From assembly GCF_002002735.1 (NCBI RefSeq), contig NZ_MUNY01000078.1, positions 248,001 to 312,000 of the forward strand: a stretch of 64,000 bases of DNA, read 5' to 3'. The notes below the pieces were generated by a model that did not search any database, was not told the DNA's origin, and saw only the letters and a program-made list of their open reading frames with translations. Both the position numbers and the translations under genes were made by a program. This document shows, one piece after another, positions 32,116-41,676 of the stretch. This DNA is from Algoriphagus sp. A40. GTDB taxonomy: Bacteria; Bacteroidota; Bacteroidia; Cytophagales; Cyclobacteriaceae. Within the stretch, counting starts at the first letter, position 1, and every line of letters begins with the position of its first letter.

Positions 32116-32367
32116 TTGAAATTGTCAAGAAAATTAACACTAGAAGAAGAGCGTCTTAGGGAGGAGTTGGTGACGTTGGAAAGGCGTATCCGAATGAAGA
32201 TTCGGAGAATTTGTGCCACTAATTTGAAGTTGCCCTATGAGCGACTTGCAGCTGGATGCCGCCTAAAGGAATTGTGTTTGTTGGCGATTTCATCACTCGA
32301 CGAGGGAGACGAAATGAAGTTAGCAGCGTGCTTGAGGGAATTAAGAGAAAAGGGAATACCTATTTGA
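32116..32367 (+). CDS. Small charged helical protein, unknown
   Basis: This is an 83-residue reading from TTG (32116). It is rich in Arg, Glu and Leu with probable amphipathic or coiled-coil helices (LTLEEERLREELVTLERRIRM, CLRELREKG). I do not recognise it. No ATG start is available and no promoter stands out, so the call is tentative. Its placement between ardC-linked genes suggests an accessory protein of the mobile element. Confidence 0.4.
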   Translation: MKLSRKLTLEEERLREELVTLERRIRMKIRRICATNLKLPYERLAAGCRLKELCLLAISSLDEGDEMKLAACLRELREKGIPI

Positions 32368-32380
32368 AATTTTACGACTT

Positions 32381-32581
32381 TTAAAGCTTATCCAAAATTT
32401 CCCGGATTAGCCGCTCTCTGTCCAATTCCTTTTTTCTTTTTGTCCTTAGGCTAACGATATAAATTATCCAAATCCCCCAAGCAACCGCAAAAAGTGGAAA
32501 TGGATTTTCTGCTCCCAATGCTCCAATCATTGCAATGAAGCTGATGAATACTGTTCCTAGAAATTTTATTGTCGGCCACAT
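32381..32581 (-). CDS. Small two-helix membrane protein, unknown
   Basis: The 66-residue protein has two hydrophobic helices (about 7-24 and 29-45) and then a basic/acidic tail (RTKRKKELDRERLIREILDKL). It is antisense to the neighbouring small genes and converges on the one ending at 32367. Small proteins with this layout are frequent in mobile elements, but I cannot assign a family. The coherent membrane pattern and the charged tail favour a real gene. Confidence 0.45.
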   Translation of the reverse strand: MWPTIKFLGTVFISFIAMIGALGAENPFPLFAVAWGIWIIYIVSLRTKRKKELDRERLIREILDKL

Positions 32582-32925
32582 AATCTGATACTTTGATACT
32601 CAACTTTCTACTTTACGGTTTTGAATCAAAGTGGTTTGGGTTTGTGGTGTAAATAAGTAAATATGTTTTTATATAAAATATGTCCAGGATCAGATTTTGG
32701 ATCCGATAATTATAAAGGACTTAATGGCGGACTCTTTCCATCGGCCCCCCAAATCCAAATCCGAGCATCCTCTGGCTGATGCGGTGACGGCTAATCTGAA
32801 AAGAAGAAAGTTGTAAAGTGGGAAGGTTTCAAAAGGATTTGAAAAATTGAACCATTTAAAAAATTGAAAAATTAATCAAATCTAAAATATCGCACATCCG
32901 ACGTTGGACACCAAACAGATAAACT
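32582..32925. other. 344-base AT-rich gap
   Basis: Only one short frame stands out: 32724-32816 on the plus strand, 30 codons (MADSFHRPPKSKSEHPLADAV and a basic end). It is too short to call. The remainder is AT-rich and shows no clear repeat or terminator. Confidence 0.4.
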
Positions 32926-33237
32926 ATGAAAACGCTATAATTCAAAACCAACATCAAATGCGGTGGCTGTATTGCTGCAGTGACTCCACACTTGAACGCT
33001 GCCGAAACAGTCTCCAACTGGTCGGTGGACACAGCCAATCCAAACAAGATCTTAACTGTGGAAGGCGAGAACTTATCCGAAGCTGAGGTCATTGAAAAAG
33101 TAAAAACTACCGGCTACACCATCGAGAAAGATCAAGGAAAACCCTTTTATCTCAAAAACTACGAAACGATTTCTCCTTTTTATTGCATGAAGATCGGGGA
33201 TGGATATCCTAGGTCAGGAGCTGAGGCTTACAGTTGA
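32926..33237 (+). pseudogene. HMA-domain copper chaperone, inactivated by a stop at codon 5
   Basis: From ATG 32926 the reading is MKTL, TAA (32938-32940), then FKTNIKCGGCIAAVTPHLNA, VSNWSVDTANPNKILTV, LSEAEVIEKVKTTGYTIEK and a tail to 33237. KCGGC is the metal-binding CxxC of an HMA (heavy-metal-associated) domain of the CopZ/Atx1 type. One AAA to TAA change would explain the stop. No ATG follows before the metal site, so a functional product would need re-initiation at a rare codon. It sits at the head of copper module 2. Confidence 0.8.
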
Positions 33238-33318
33238 AACAGAGACTCTTGAACCCTAAGACATCAAGAAAGCGGTGTTGATAGCAGGGCTTATTGCGAA
33301 TGTGCAATTGCAAGACCT

Positions 33319-33361
33319 AAGACGCAAGATGATGGAAATCAAATCTTTTGTCTTGTGTCTT
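33319..33361. other. Inverted repeat, possible terminator
   Basis: AAGACGCAAGA (33319-33329) pairs with TCTTGTGTCTT (33351-33361) with one mismatch across a 21-base loop. It lies between the HMA remnant and the HYC_CC_PP gene. No T run follows. Confidence 0.3.
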
Positions 33362-33407
33362 AATTCCAAATTTGAACTTATCAATCAAAATCCCGTACTT
33401 TGACTCG

Positions 33408-33821
33408 GTGAAAACTTTCGTTTCCATATTGCTTGCTTTCTTCGTACTCTTCTCCACCGTCGGGATGGCTAAGACTACGCATTTTTGCATGGGGCATGCG
33501 ATGAAGTCGGAGCTTGGATTCGGTGAAAAACACCTTGACTGTGGAATGGCCATGCCCATGGACCACAGTGAAAAAGGACAGGACAATCAGAAAGACCCCA
33601 ATTCCTGCTGCGAAAACATCACCGAACACCTTCAGGTCGACGAAGATTTTCAGCAGAAGAAGTTTGAAATCAAACTTGACCTGAACTTTGCAATGGCACT
33701 TGTTCAGGTATTTATTTTTGGAATGGATGTTTCACAACAGGAAAATCCGGAATTTCCCCTTTACAACTCTCCCCCACCTTTTGAGGATCTTCATGTCCTC
33801 TACGAGACCTATCTGATCTAA
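33408..33821 (+). CDS. HYC_CC_PP family exported metal-locus protein
   Basis: The protein has 137 residues from the GTG at 33408, which puts the signal peptide (KTFVSILLAFFVLFSTVGMA) at the N-terminus; the upstream extension to 33348 adds an implausible leader. HFCMGHAM, then DCGMAMPMDH, NSCCENITEH and the near-terminal SPPPFEDLHVLYETYL correspond to the HYC, CC and PP signatures of this Bacteroidota family. Met/His/Cys-rich segments suggest periplasmic copper or silver binding. It precedes the CusA gene by 89 bases. The molecular role is unknown. Confidence 0.82.
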   Translation: MKTFVSILLAFFVLFSTVGMAKTTHFCMGHAMKSELGFGEKHLDCGMAMPMDHSEKGQDNQKDPNSCCENITEHLQVDEDFQQKKFEIKLDLNFAMALVQVFIFGMDVSQQENPEFPLYNSPPPFEDLHVLYETYLI

Positions 33822-33910
33822 ATCCAAGGTTTGGGCAAATCCGATTTTGCCCATAGTAAACCCTTTGCCAAAAGGCTTAGGGATTAATTTCTGTTTAAAA
33901 CCTTGGAATC

Positions 33911-36900
33911 ATGATTAACCGAATCCTCAAGTACTTTCTTGAAAACAAACTGGTTACGGTTCTTTTCCTCCTCCTGATCATTGGCTGGGGAATAGTCACC
34001 GCACCTTTCAACTGGAACGTGGGATTTCTCCCACGTGATCCTGTGCCTGTTGACGCCATTCCCGATATCGGGGAAAATCAACAAATCGTCTTTACTGAAT
34101 GGATGGGAAGATCTCCTCAGGATGTCGAAGATCAAATCACCTATCCGCTTACTACTTCGCTCCTTGGACTTCCTGGAGTAAAAAGCGTTCGTTCCAGTTC
34201 TGCTTTCGGATTTTCAAGCATTTACATCATTTTCGAGGAAGACATCGAGTTTTACTGGAGCCGTTCCCGAGTCCTAGAAAAACTCAATTCCCTTCCTTCA
34301 GGACTTTTACCAGAAGGCGTCCAACCCAAATTGGGCCCAGATGCTACGGCTTTGGGACAAGTCTTTTGGTACACCTTGGAAGGTCGGGATGAAAACGGCA
34401 ATCCCACTGGAGGCTGGGACCTACATGAACTCCGAACGATACAGGATTACTATGTGCGCTACGCCCTAACCGCAGTGGAAGGCGTTGCCGAAGTAGCTTC
34501 TGTAGGTGGCTATGTAAAAGAATACCAGGTGGATGTGGATCCTGCAGCACTCAAAGCGCATGGAGTGACCCTCATGGATGTGATGGAAGCGGTGCGAAAA
34601 TCCAATCTGGACGTGTCGGCAAATACCATCGAAGTCAACCGGGTCGATTACTTTATCCGGGGCTTAGGGTACGTTGAGGAACTTTCCGACTTGGATAAAG
34701 CCGTAGTCAAAGTCACCAACAACGTACCCATCCGTATCCAGGATGTGGCCAAGGTCAATATCGGCCCTCAGCCTCGAAACATGTCCGGGATTTTGGATAA
34801 AAGCGGTGCTGAAGCGGTTGGCGGCGTTGTCATCGCCCGATATGGAGACAATCCCTTGAAAGTGATCGAGGGAGTCAAAGCCGAAATCGAAAAACTTTCT
34901 CAGGGACTTCCCACCAAAACATTGGCCGATGGCACGGTTTCCAAAGTTACCTTGGTTCCTTTTTATGACCGTACAGGACTGATTTACGAGACACTTGGCA
35001 CGCTGTACGAAGCGATCAACCAGCAGATTTTAATTACCATCCTAGTCATCATTGTGATGGTGTACAATCTCCGTGCTTCCTTGTTGATCTCTGCTTTGCT
35101 TCCGATGGCGGTACTGATGTGCTTCATCTTTATGAAGCAGTTTGGCGTGGATGCAAATATTGTGGCACTTTCCGGGATTGCGATTGCGATCGGAACGATG
35201 GTGGATTTGGGGATTATTTTGAATGAAAATATCCTTCGGCACCTGGAAATCGCTCCAAAGGGGCAATCCAAACTCAAAACCGTCTATCTAGCCTCAGCCG
35301 AAGTTTCCGGAGCCATCTTGACCGCTGTCAGCACCACTATTATCAGCTTTTTACCTGTGTTTACCCTGCAGGCTGCAGAAGGAAAGCTCTTTGGGCCCCT
35401 GGCCTACACCAAAACATTTGCACTGGTAGCTGCAGTGATTTTCACCTTGCTGATCATGCCGGCATTTTCCCACTGGATTTTCAGTATCAAGGAAGCCAAA
35501 GGGAAAATTGGCCGCTTTTTGAATTATGGCTTGGTGATTTTGGGTCCGATCGTGGCCTTTACCCTTTGGGGTTGGGCGGGCTGGTTGCTGTTTAGCTATG
35601 GGCTGGTGCATACACTGGCCTACCATTTCCCAGATCAAGTTGAAAAGCGAAAAAGCCTGCTGATTATTGCCGTCACGCTGGTTTTTGTGGCCTGGCTGCT
35701 CACCGAGCAATGGATGCCATTGGGCGTTTCGGTAAGCACCTTGACCAACTTTATCTTTATCGCTCTCCTGCTGGCATTAGTCCTGGGAGGATTTTCGGGA
35801 TTTATCAAAATCTATCCTCGAATCCTCAACTGGTGTTTGGCTAATAAAGGCACTTTTCTCCTTTTTCCACTAGTCGTCATTCTACTTGGAATCAGCGTTT
35901 GGCTAGGCTTTGGTCGTGTATTTGGCATTGTGCCCAAAGCATTTGACTTGGTCGGTGTTAATATCCGAAGCACCGGATTTTGGTCTGGGGCGACGCATAC
36001 TTTTCCGGGTTTGGGCAAGGAATTCATGCCTTCACTCAATGAGGGGTCTTTTCTCTTGATGCCTACGACCATGCCGCATTCGGGAATTCAGGAAAACAAG
36101 GAGGTTTTGCAGAAGCTTGACATGCTCGTAACCGCGATTCCTGAAGTGGATATGATCGTAGGGAAGGCTGGTCGAGCCGAAACCGCCATTGATCCGGCGC
36201 CAATTTCCATGTTTGAAAACACGATCAATTACAAGTCGGAATACGCCACCGATATCAACGGCAATCGGCTTCGCTTCAAGGTCTTGGATGAAAAGTATGA
36301 GTTGAAAGACGGAAGCTTCTACGACCCTGCTACTATGACTCCCAATCAGATCAAAGTCGCTGATCTGATCGAAGATGAGGACGGGGAGTATTTCCGACAG
36401 TGGAGAGATCATATCCGGACTCCCGATGATATCTGGAATGAGATTGTCAGCGTAATCAATCTGCCTGGAGTCACCTCCTCTCCCAAACTTCAACCCATCG
36501 AAACCCGGCTCGTGATGCTTCAAACCGGCATGCGTGCGCCGATGGGAATAAAAGTATATGGGCCTGATCTACAAACTATTGAAAGCTTTGGATTACAGCT
36601 GGAAAAATACCTGAAGGAAGTTCCTTCGGTTAAAAAAGAAGCTGTTTTTGCCGACCGAATTGTGGGAAAACCTTACCTCGAACTCGACATTGACCGGGAT
36701 CAAATCTCCCGCTATGGTATGAATGTGGTCGATGTCCAGGACTTTATCGAAACAGCCATAGGAGGGATGAAACTCAGCACCACAGTTGAAGGACGGGAGC
36801 GTTTTCCGATCCGGGTGCGCTATGCGAGGGAGTATCGGGACGACCCGGAGGCCATCCAAAATCTCCAGATCCCCACCCCGATGGGCAATTACATTCCCTT

Positions 36901-37756
36901 GGGTCAAGTGGCCAACATCACCTATCGACCTGGACCGGATATGATTCGGGGAGAAAACACTTTCTTGGTTGGGTATGTGCTGTTGGATAAAATGCCGGGT
37001 TTTGCGGAAGTGACGGTAGTCGAGGATGCCAAGCGCTACATCCAGGAAAAGATCGATTCCGGTGAATTGACAGTTCCAAACGGCGTGCGATTTGAGTTTT
37101 CAGGTTCCTACGAAAACCAAGTCCGGGCAGAACAACGCCTGGCTATCGTAGTTCCGCTTTGTTTGATCCTGATTTTCCTGATTCTGTATTTTCAGTTTAA
37201 GGCGGTTTCAACTACCCTATTTGTCTTTACAGGAATCGCCATGGCATTTTCCGGTGGATTCCTGATGATTTGGTTTTACGGGCAGGACTGGTTTATGGAC
37301 TTCAGTCTCTTTGGGACCAATGTTCGTGATCTTTTCCAAATGAAGGTGTACAATCTCAGCGTGGCGGTTTGGGTGGGCTTTATTGCCTTGTTTGGACTCG
37401 CTACAGATGACGGTGTGGTGGTAGCCTCCTATTTGGATCAAAGCTTCCAGGAAAACAAACCTTCAACCGTACAGGAGATTAGGACTGCAGTACTGGAAGC
37501 AGGAAAAAGACGGGTACTGCCCTGTATGATGACCACAGCCACCACCTTGTTGGCTTTGGTTCCGGTATTTACTTCGACAGGACGGGGTTCAGATATCATG
37601 GTTCCCATGGCGATACCATCATTGGGTGGGATGATCTTGGAAATTACAGCGGTATTTATTGTGCCTACCCTATACTGCTGGTGGGCAGAGCGCAAATTGA
37701 AAAACAATTCTCAGGTTTTCTCCGGGGAATCAAACTCATCCAACTATGGAAACTAA
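33911..37756 (+). CDS. cusA: CusA-type Cu/Ag efflux RND transporter
   Basis: This 1281-residue inner-membrane pump begins INRILKYFLENKLVTVLFLL and has the RND periplasmic domains and 12 expected helices. The transmembrane-4 region reads IAIGTMVDLGIILNENIL, of the type seen in monovalent Cu/Ag pumps rather than the DFGxxVDGA of divalent pumps. It is longer than E. coli CusA (about 1047 residues) because of an added membrane segment around 540-660 and an acidic insertion near 780-850 (YKSEYATDINGNRLR, DLIEDEDGEYFRQW). The last eleven bases overlap the outer-membrane factor gene. Copper neighbours support Cu(I)/Ag(I) export. Confidence 0.92.
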   Translation: MINRILKYFLENKLVTVLFLLLIIGWGIVTAPFNWNVGFLPRDPVPVDAIPDIGENQQIVFTEWMGRSPQDVEDQITYPLTTSLLGLPGVKSVRSSSAFGFSSIYIIFEEDIEFYWSRSRVLEKLNSLPSGLLPEGVQPKLGPDATALGQVFWYTLEGRDENGNPTGGWDLHELRTIQDYYVRYALTAVEGVAEVASVGGYVKEYQVDVDPAALKAHGVTLMDVMEAVRKSNLDVSANTIEVNRVDYFIRGLGYVEELSDLDKAVVKVTNNVPIRIQDVAKVNIGPQPRNMSGILDKSGAEAVGGVVIARYGDNPLKVIEGVKAEIEKLSQGLPTKTLADGTVSKVTLVPFYDRTGLIYETLGTLYEAINQQILITILVIIVMVYNLRASLLISALLPMAVLMCFIFMKQFGVDANIVALSGIAIAIGTMVDLGIILNENILRHLEIAPKGQSKLKTVYLASAEVSGAILTAVSTTIISFLPVFTLQAAEGKLFGPLAYTKTFALVAAVIFTLLIMPAFSHWIFSIKEAKGKIGRFLNYGLVILGPIVAFTLWGWAGWLLFSYGLVHTLAYHFPDQVEKRKSLLIIAVTLVFVAWLLTEQWMPLGVSVSTLTNFIFIALLLALVLGGFSGFIKIYPRILNWCLANKGTFLLFPLVVILLGISVWLGFGRVFGIVPKAFDLVGVNIRSTGFWSGATHTFPGLGKEFMPSLNEGSFLLMPTTMPHSGIQENKEVLQKLDMLVTAIPEVDMIVGKAGRAETAIDPAPISMFENTINYKSEYATDINGNRLRFKVLDEKYELKDGSFYDPATMTPNQIKVADLIEDEDGEYFRQWRDHIRTPDDIWNEIVSVINLPGVTSSPKLQPIETRLVMLQTGMRAPMGIKVYGPDLQTIESFGLQLEKYLKEVPSVKKEAVFADRIVGKPYLELDIDRDQISRYGMNVVDVQDFIETAIGGMKLSTTVEGRERFPIRVRYAREYRDDPEAIQNLQIPTPMGNYIPLGQVANITYRPGPDMIRGENTFLVGYVLLDKMPGFAEVTVVEDAKRYIQEKIDSGELTVPNGVRFEFSGSYENQVRAEQRLAIVVPLCLILIFLILYFQFKAVSTTLFVFTGIAMAFSGGFLMIWFYGQDWFMDFSLFGTNVRDLFQMKVYNLSVAVWVGFIALFGLATDDGVVVASYLDQSFQENKPSTVQEIRTAVLEAGKRRVLPCMMTTATTLLALVPVFTSTGRGSDIMVPMAIPSLGGMILEITAVFIVPTLYCWWAERKLKNNSQVFSGESNSSNYGN

Positions 37757-39203
37757 AGATTCAAAGGTCCTCGGAACCAATTCCCCCTTCTTAAGGGGGC
37801 TAGGGGGATTTCTATTTTTTCTGCTTAGCATCTCCCTTAAGGCTCAAACCTTGGATGACTACCTCATCCAAGCTGCTGAAAACAATCCGGGACTGAAAGC
37901 ATCCTATGCCCGCTATCAGGCAACTGCAGAGCTGGTGAATCAGCCTGGTTTGCCTGATCCTGAGCTTCAGGCTGGGTTTTTCTTCGAGCCTATGGAGCGT
38001 TTTATGGGAAATCAGACAGCTGATTTTCGCCTGATGCAGATGTTCCCATGGTTTGGGATGATTGGGACCCAAAAGGAGGAAGCCAATCAAATGTCCAAGG
38101 CCCAGTACCAGCTTTTCCTGGAGGAAAAAAATCAGCTTTTCTTTCAAGTCAAATCCACTTGGTATGACTTGATAAGCTTGAAAGAAGAAATCAAAATCTC
38201 TCAGGAAAATCTCGAATACCTCAAAAAATACGAGGAATTGGCCTTGATCCGGTTTCAGGCCGGTACGTCCTCTCCGGCATCGGCTCCTGCGCCACCCATG
38301 CCACCTCCTGCGATTTCCTCGACTACTGCAGGAAGTACTGGCGGGATGGGCGGAATGAGTGGAAATGAATCAAGTTCCAAGACCAATACCAGTACGATGA
38401 ATCCGGCCATGAGCTCGGCTCCGATGGGAAGTTCAGCTTCAGGGATGAATGCGGTACTGCAAATCCGACTTCAAATCCGGGAGTTGGAAAACACCATTGA
38501 GCAACTTCAGGCCAATTTGGAACCCCTGCATATCAAATTTAACCAGCTGCTCAATCGGGAAATTCGGGCAGAAATCAATCTTCCGGTTCATTTGGAAAAA
38601 GCAGTGTTAAGCTTGGAAAAACAGGAGATTTTGGACAGCATCCGCCAAAATAACCCTATGCTCGCCATGTATCAAGCCGAAATCGGTGCCTACGATCAGC
38701 AGGCCAAAATGGCAAAACTAGAGGGCCGGCCCATGCTGGGTGCAGGAGTCAATTACATGACTTTTGCTCCCAGACTGGAAAATGACATGCCGATGGGCGG
38801 TGAAAATATGGTCATGCCTATGGTCACTATGACACTTCCGATTTACCGCAAGAAGATCAACTCCAAAATCAAGGAGACTGAATTCTTGAAAGAATCCGCC
38901 CAACTCGATCGCCAAAAAACCGAGAATTTGCTTGCCATGGAATGGGCCAATGCTTTTAGAAGCTGGGAAGAAAGCGAGCGAAATCTTCGGCTTTATGAGG
39001 ATCAAATCCTACTGGTCAACCAGCAAATTCAGCTTTTGGTAACTTCTTTTACCATCAATGCGACCGGGCTTGAAGAAGTCCTTCGGGCAAACCAGCAGCT
39101 TTTGGAATACCAGCAAAAGCGAATCAATGCACTCAATCAACAGCAGCAAAGCTTAGCGCAACTGGAAGCTCTGGCTGCTACTTCACTCACCTTTCAACAG
39201 TGA
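37746..39203 (+). CDS. TolC-family outer-membrane factor (CusC-like)
   Basis: The 485-residue protein has a signal peptide after a short leader (FLFFLLSISLKAQ) and the duplicated TolC helical repeats (LIQAAENNPGLKASYARYQ, MNAVLQIRLQIRELENTIEQ, LLVNQQIQLLVTSFTINATG). Between them is a low-complexity Ser/Pro/Met/Gly insertion (about 175-235: APAPPMPPP, GGMGGMSGN, MSSAPMGSSASGM). This is unusual for TolC and could bind copper through methionines. The gene overlaps cusA and lies six bases before the adaptor, giving a complete tripartite efflux operon. Confidence 0.9.
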   Translation: METKDSKVLGTNSPFLRGLGGFLFFLLSISLKAQTLDDYLIQAAENNPGLKASYARYQATAELVNQPGLPDPELQAGFFFEPMERFMGNQTADFRLMQMFPWFGMIGTQKEEANQMSKAQYQLFLEEKNQLFFQVKSTWYDLISLKEEIKISQENLEYLKKYEELALIRFQAGTSSPASAPAPPMPPPAISSTTAGSTGGMGGMSGNESSSKTNTSTMNPAMSSAPMGSSASGMNAVLQIRLQIRELENTIEQLQANLEPLHIKFNQLLNREIRAEINLPVHLEKAVLSLEKQEILDSIRQNNPMLAMYQAEIGAYDQQAKMAKLEGRPMLGAGVNYMTFAPRLENDMPMGGENMVMPMVTMTLPIYRKKINSKIKETEFLKESAQLDRQKTENLLAMEWANAFRSWEESERNLRLYEDQILLVNQQIQLLVTSFTINATGLEEVLRANQQLLEYQQKRINALNQQQQSLAQLEALAATSLTFQQ

Positions 39204-39209
39204 TTTACT

Positions 39210-40979
39210 ATGAAACATCTACTTGAAAATAAACTTACCCTGATCCTGGTCACCTTGGTGATCGGAGGATTGATAGGCTGGATTCTCAAACCATCCGCCT
39301 CTGAATCACATGAAGGCCATGAGCATGAAACTGAATCCGGAGCAGCTTCTCTTTGGACCTGTTCCATGCATCCGCAGATCAAGCTGGGTGAACCCGGTGA
39401 CTGTCCGATTTGTGGTATGGATCTGATTCCTGTCGCACAGGCAAGTTCGGGAGGTGATAATCCCATGGTATTCGAAATGACTCCCGAGGCGGTAGCCTTA
39501 GCACAAATCCACACCACCAAAATCAGTGGAACCAATGCTTCTGGAGAACTTTTCCTCACCGGAAAAATCCAGGCGGATGAACGAGAAAATGCCGCCATTA
39601 CAGCCAAATTCCCCGGAAGGATAGAAAAACTGTACGTAACCTTCACCGGTGAACAAGTCAAAGCGGGTCAGAGACTTGCTACGATCTATTCCCCTGAATT
39701 GCTTACGGCACAGCGCGAATTGCTGGAAGCAGCAAAAAGCAAAGGCAATTTCCCTCAACTCTACAGCGCAGCCAAGGAAAAACTCAAACTCTGGAAACTG
39801 ACCGAAACTCAAATTGCAGAAATTGAACAAAGCGGTACCGTACGGGAACTGTTTGACATTCTTTCCGACCAATCCGGAGTGGTAACTCAGCGGAATATCG
39901 CCGTGGGAGATTATGTAAGCACCGGTTCGGCCCTGTTCAATGTGGTGAACTTGAACAAGCTTTGGGTGTTGTTGGATGCCTATGAGTCTGACTTACCATT
40001 GCTTTCTTCTGGAAACGAATTCAGTTTTACGGTTGCCGGTATTCCGGAGGAGGCCTTTCAGGCCAGAATTTCCTTTATCGATCCGATGTTAAACTCCAAC
40101 ACTCGGGCAGCTTCCGTAAGGGCCGAGATCACCAATGCGGGAGGAAAACTCAAACCGGAAATGTTTGTGACGGCCAAGATCCAAACTGCCAAAAAGCCAA
40201 GCTCTGCAGGAGTCACTATACCGCGGACAGCCCTCTTGTGGTCGGGAAAGCGGTCTGTAGTTTATGTCAAAGTTCCAAATTCTGAAACCCCTGGATTTGA
40301 AATGCGAGAGGTGACTTTGGGCAACCGGATGGGTGAAAATTACCTGATAGAGTCAGGCCTTCAGGCAGGTGAAGAGATCGTGACCAACGGAGTTTTTGCC
40401 ATCGATGCTGCTTCACAGCTTTCTGGGCAATTCAGTATGATGAAGCGGCCGGAAACTAAGTCGATTGAGGTTTCGGAGGAATTCAGAAATCAGATTACTG
40501 CCGTGGCCGATGCATACTTTCAGGTGAAAAATGGACTTGTAAAGGATAATTTGCCTGATGCTCAGAAGTCACTTGCTTTGATAGATCAAAGCCTTTCTAA
40601 AGTAAATATGAGTTTGGTGAAAGACCAGGCACATGACAAATGGATGGAAATGATGAAAGGGATCAAAGATTCACGGTCCAAAATGGGCTCAGCAAAAGAA
40701 ATCGAAGAAGCTCGGAAACACTTCTCCATGCTTTCCTTTCATATTCTTGAAATGACCGAGACCTTTGGAATCAACAAAGAGGTTGTGTACAAAGACTATT
40801 GCCCGATGGCATTCGGAGATCAGGGTGCTTATTGGCTGAGTGAACAAAAAGATATCACCAATCCTTATTTTGGAGCTTCCATGCTCAGCTGTGGGGAAGT
40901 CAAGCAAACCTATCTAAAAGGCCAGCCGGTGTTGAACCTTTCAGGAACTCCTTCAGCTCCTGTGGGCCATAAGCATTGA
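39210..40979 (+). CDS. cusB: CusB-type adaptor with N-terminal metal-binding and C-terminal DUF3347 domains
   Basis: The 589-residue protein has a membrane anchor (LTLILVTLVIGGLIGWIL), a His-rich stretch and a heavy-metal-binding domain (WTCSMHPQI...CPICGMDLIP, about 49-74). The adaptor domains follow (KFPGRIEKLYVTFTGEQVKAGQ and the matching second half). The C-terminal ~150 residues are a DUF3347 module (VYKDYCPMAFGDQ, YWLSEQKDITNPYFG, MLSCGEVKQ). The extra domains may load copper into the pump. It completes the cusA-OMF-cusB operon. Confidence 0.92.
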   Translation: MKHLLENKLTLILVTLVIGGLIGWILKPSASESHEGHEHETESGAASLWTCSMHPQIKLGEPGDCPICGMDLIPVAQASSGGDNPMVFEMTPEAVALAQIHTTKISGTNASGELFLTGKIQADERENAAITAKFPGRIEKLYVTFTGEQVKAGQRLATIYSPELLTAQRELLEAAKSKGNFPQLYSAAKEKLKLWKLTETQIAEIEQSGTVRELFDILSDQSGVVTQRNIAVGDYVSTGSALFNVVNLNKLWVLLDAYESDLPLLSSGNEFSFTVAGIPEEAFQARISFIDPMLNSNTRAASVRAEITNAGGKLKPEMFVTAKIQTAKKPSSAGVTIPRTALLWSGKRSVVYVKVPNSETPGFEMREVTLGNRMGENYLIESGLQAGEEIVTNGVFAIDAASQLSGQFSMMKRPETKSIEVSEEFRNQITAVADAYFQVKNGLVKDNLPDAQKSLALIDQSLSKVNMSLVKDQAHDKWMEMMKGIKDSRSKMGSAKEIEEARKHFSMLSFHILEMTETFGINKEVVYKDYCPMAFGDQGAYWLSEQKDITNPYFGASMLSCGEVKQTYLKGQPVLNLSGTPSAPVGHKH

Positions 40980-40996
40980 TTTTGACCCTTATCAAA

Positions 40997-41023
40997 CCTC
41001 TCCGGTTTTCAAAACCGGAGAGG
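40997..41023. terminator. Long perfect hairpin between cusB and the DUF3347 gene
   Basis: A 13-base stem starting CCTCTCCGG pairs with CCGGAGAGG across a single central base. No U-tract follows directly (GCTCAACC), so it may be an mRNA-stabilising hairpin, an operator or a weak terminator after the efflux operon. Confidence 0.45.
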
Positions 41024-41063
41024 GCTCAACCAATAAAAAACAATTAATAGCCGATTTATAAAA

Positions 41064-41639
41064 ATGAAAAAGACCCTTTTATTCGCTTCCCTGATCTCTC
41101 TCACACTCATCTCCTGCGGTGAAAAACCAAGCAATTCAGAATCTCAGGAAGTAACCCATGCCTCAGGCGATGCAACTTCAGCAAATTCGGTTGCAGTGAC
41201 AAGCACCAAAACAACTACATCCATTATCGATGCTTACTTGGCAGTGAAAGATGCCTTAGTCGCGGATGACTCCGCCTCTGCAGCAGCAAAAAGTGCTGAC
41301 TTGGTTTCTACTTTGAAAAACTATGACATTGCAGGTTCTCAAGCTAATGACCCCGAAGAATTGGAAAGACTTCAAGTCGAGGGAACAGGCATTGCCGAGA
41401 AACTGGGCAAAGCCGATATCGCAGCTCAACGAGAAAGCTTCCAGGCACTGAGCGTTGTACTGAAAGACATGCTGAAAATCGCAGGAACTGACCGAACCCT
41501 TTACCGTCAATATTGCCCGATGTACAAAGGAAATACCGGTGGCATGTGGCTCAGCGCCAATGAGGATATCAAAAATCCGCTGTTTGGAAGTTCTATGCTG
41601 ACCTGCGGTCGAGTCGAGGAAACTTTTGCAGTGAACTGA
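41064..41639 (+). CDS. DUF3347 lipoprotein
   Basis: The 191-residue protein has a lipoprotein signal (KKTLLFASLISLTLISC, lipobox Cys18), a Ser/Thr-rich linker and one DUF3347 domain: IDAYLAVKDALVADDSASAA, RESFQALSVVLKDML, LYRQYCPMYKGNTGG, MWLSANEDIKNPLFG and MLTCGRVEE. Conserved Cys-Pro-Met and Met/Cys positions suggest copper binding in the periplasm. The same module ends CusB (40979) and the chimeric ORF at 349. A stem-loop (41651-41676) follows it. Confidence 0.88.
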   Translation: MKKTLLFASLISLTLISCGEKPSNSESQEVTHASGDATSANSVAVTSTKTTTSIIDAYLAVKDALVADDSASAAAKSADLVSTLKNYDIAGSQANDPEELERLQVEGTGIAEKLGKADIAAQRESFQALSVVLKDMLKIAGTDRTLYRQYCPMYKGNTGGMWLSANEDIKNPLFGSSMLTCGRVEETFAVN

Positions 41640-41650
41640 TACCATTTCAC

Positions 41651-41676
41651 AGGCGGGAATTAACTTGAGCCCGCCT
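41651..41676 (+). terminator. Stem-loop after the DUF3347 gene
   Basis: The stem AGGCGGG/CCCGCCT has a 12-base loop and is followed by TCTGT rather than a strict T run, so it is a weak terminator candidate. Confidence 0.5.
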
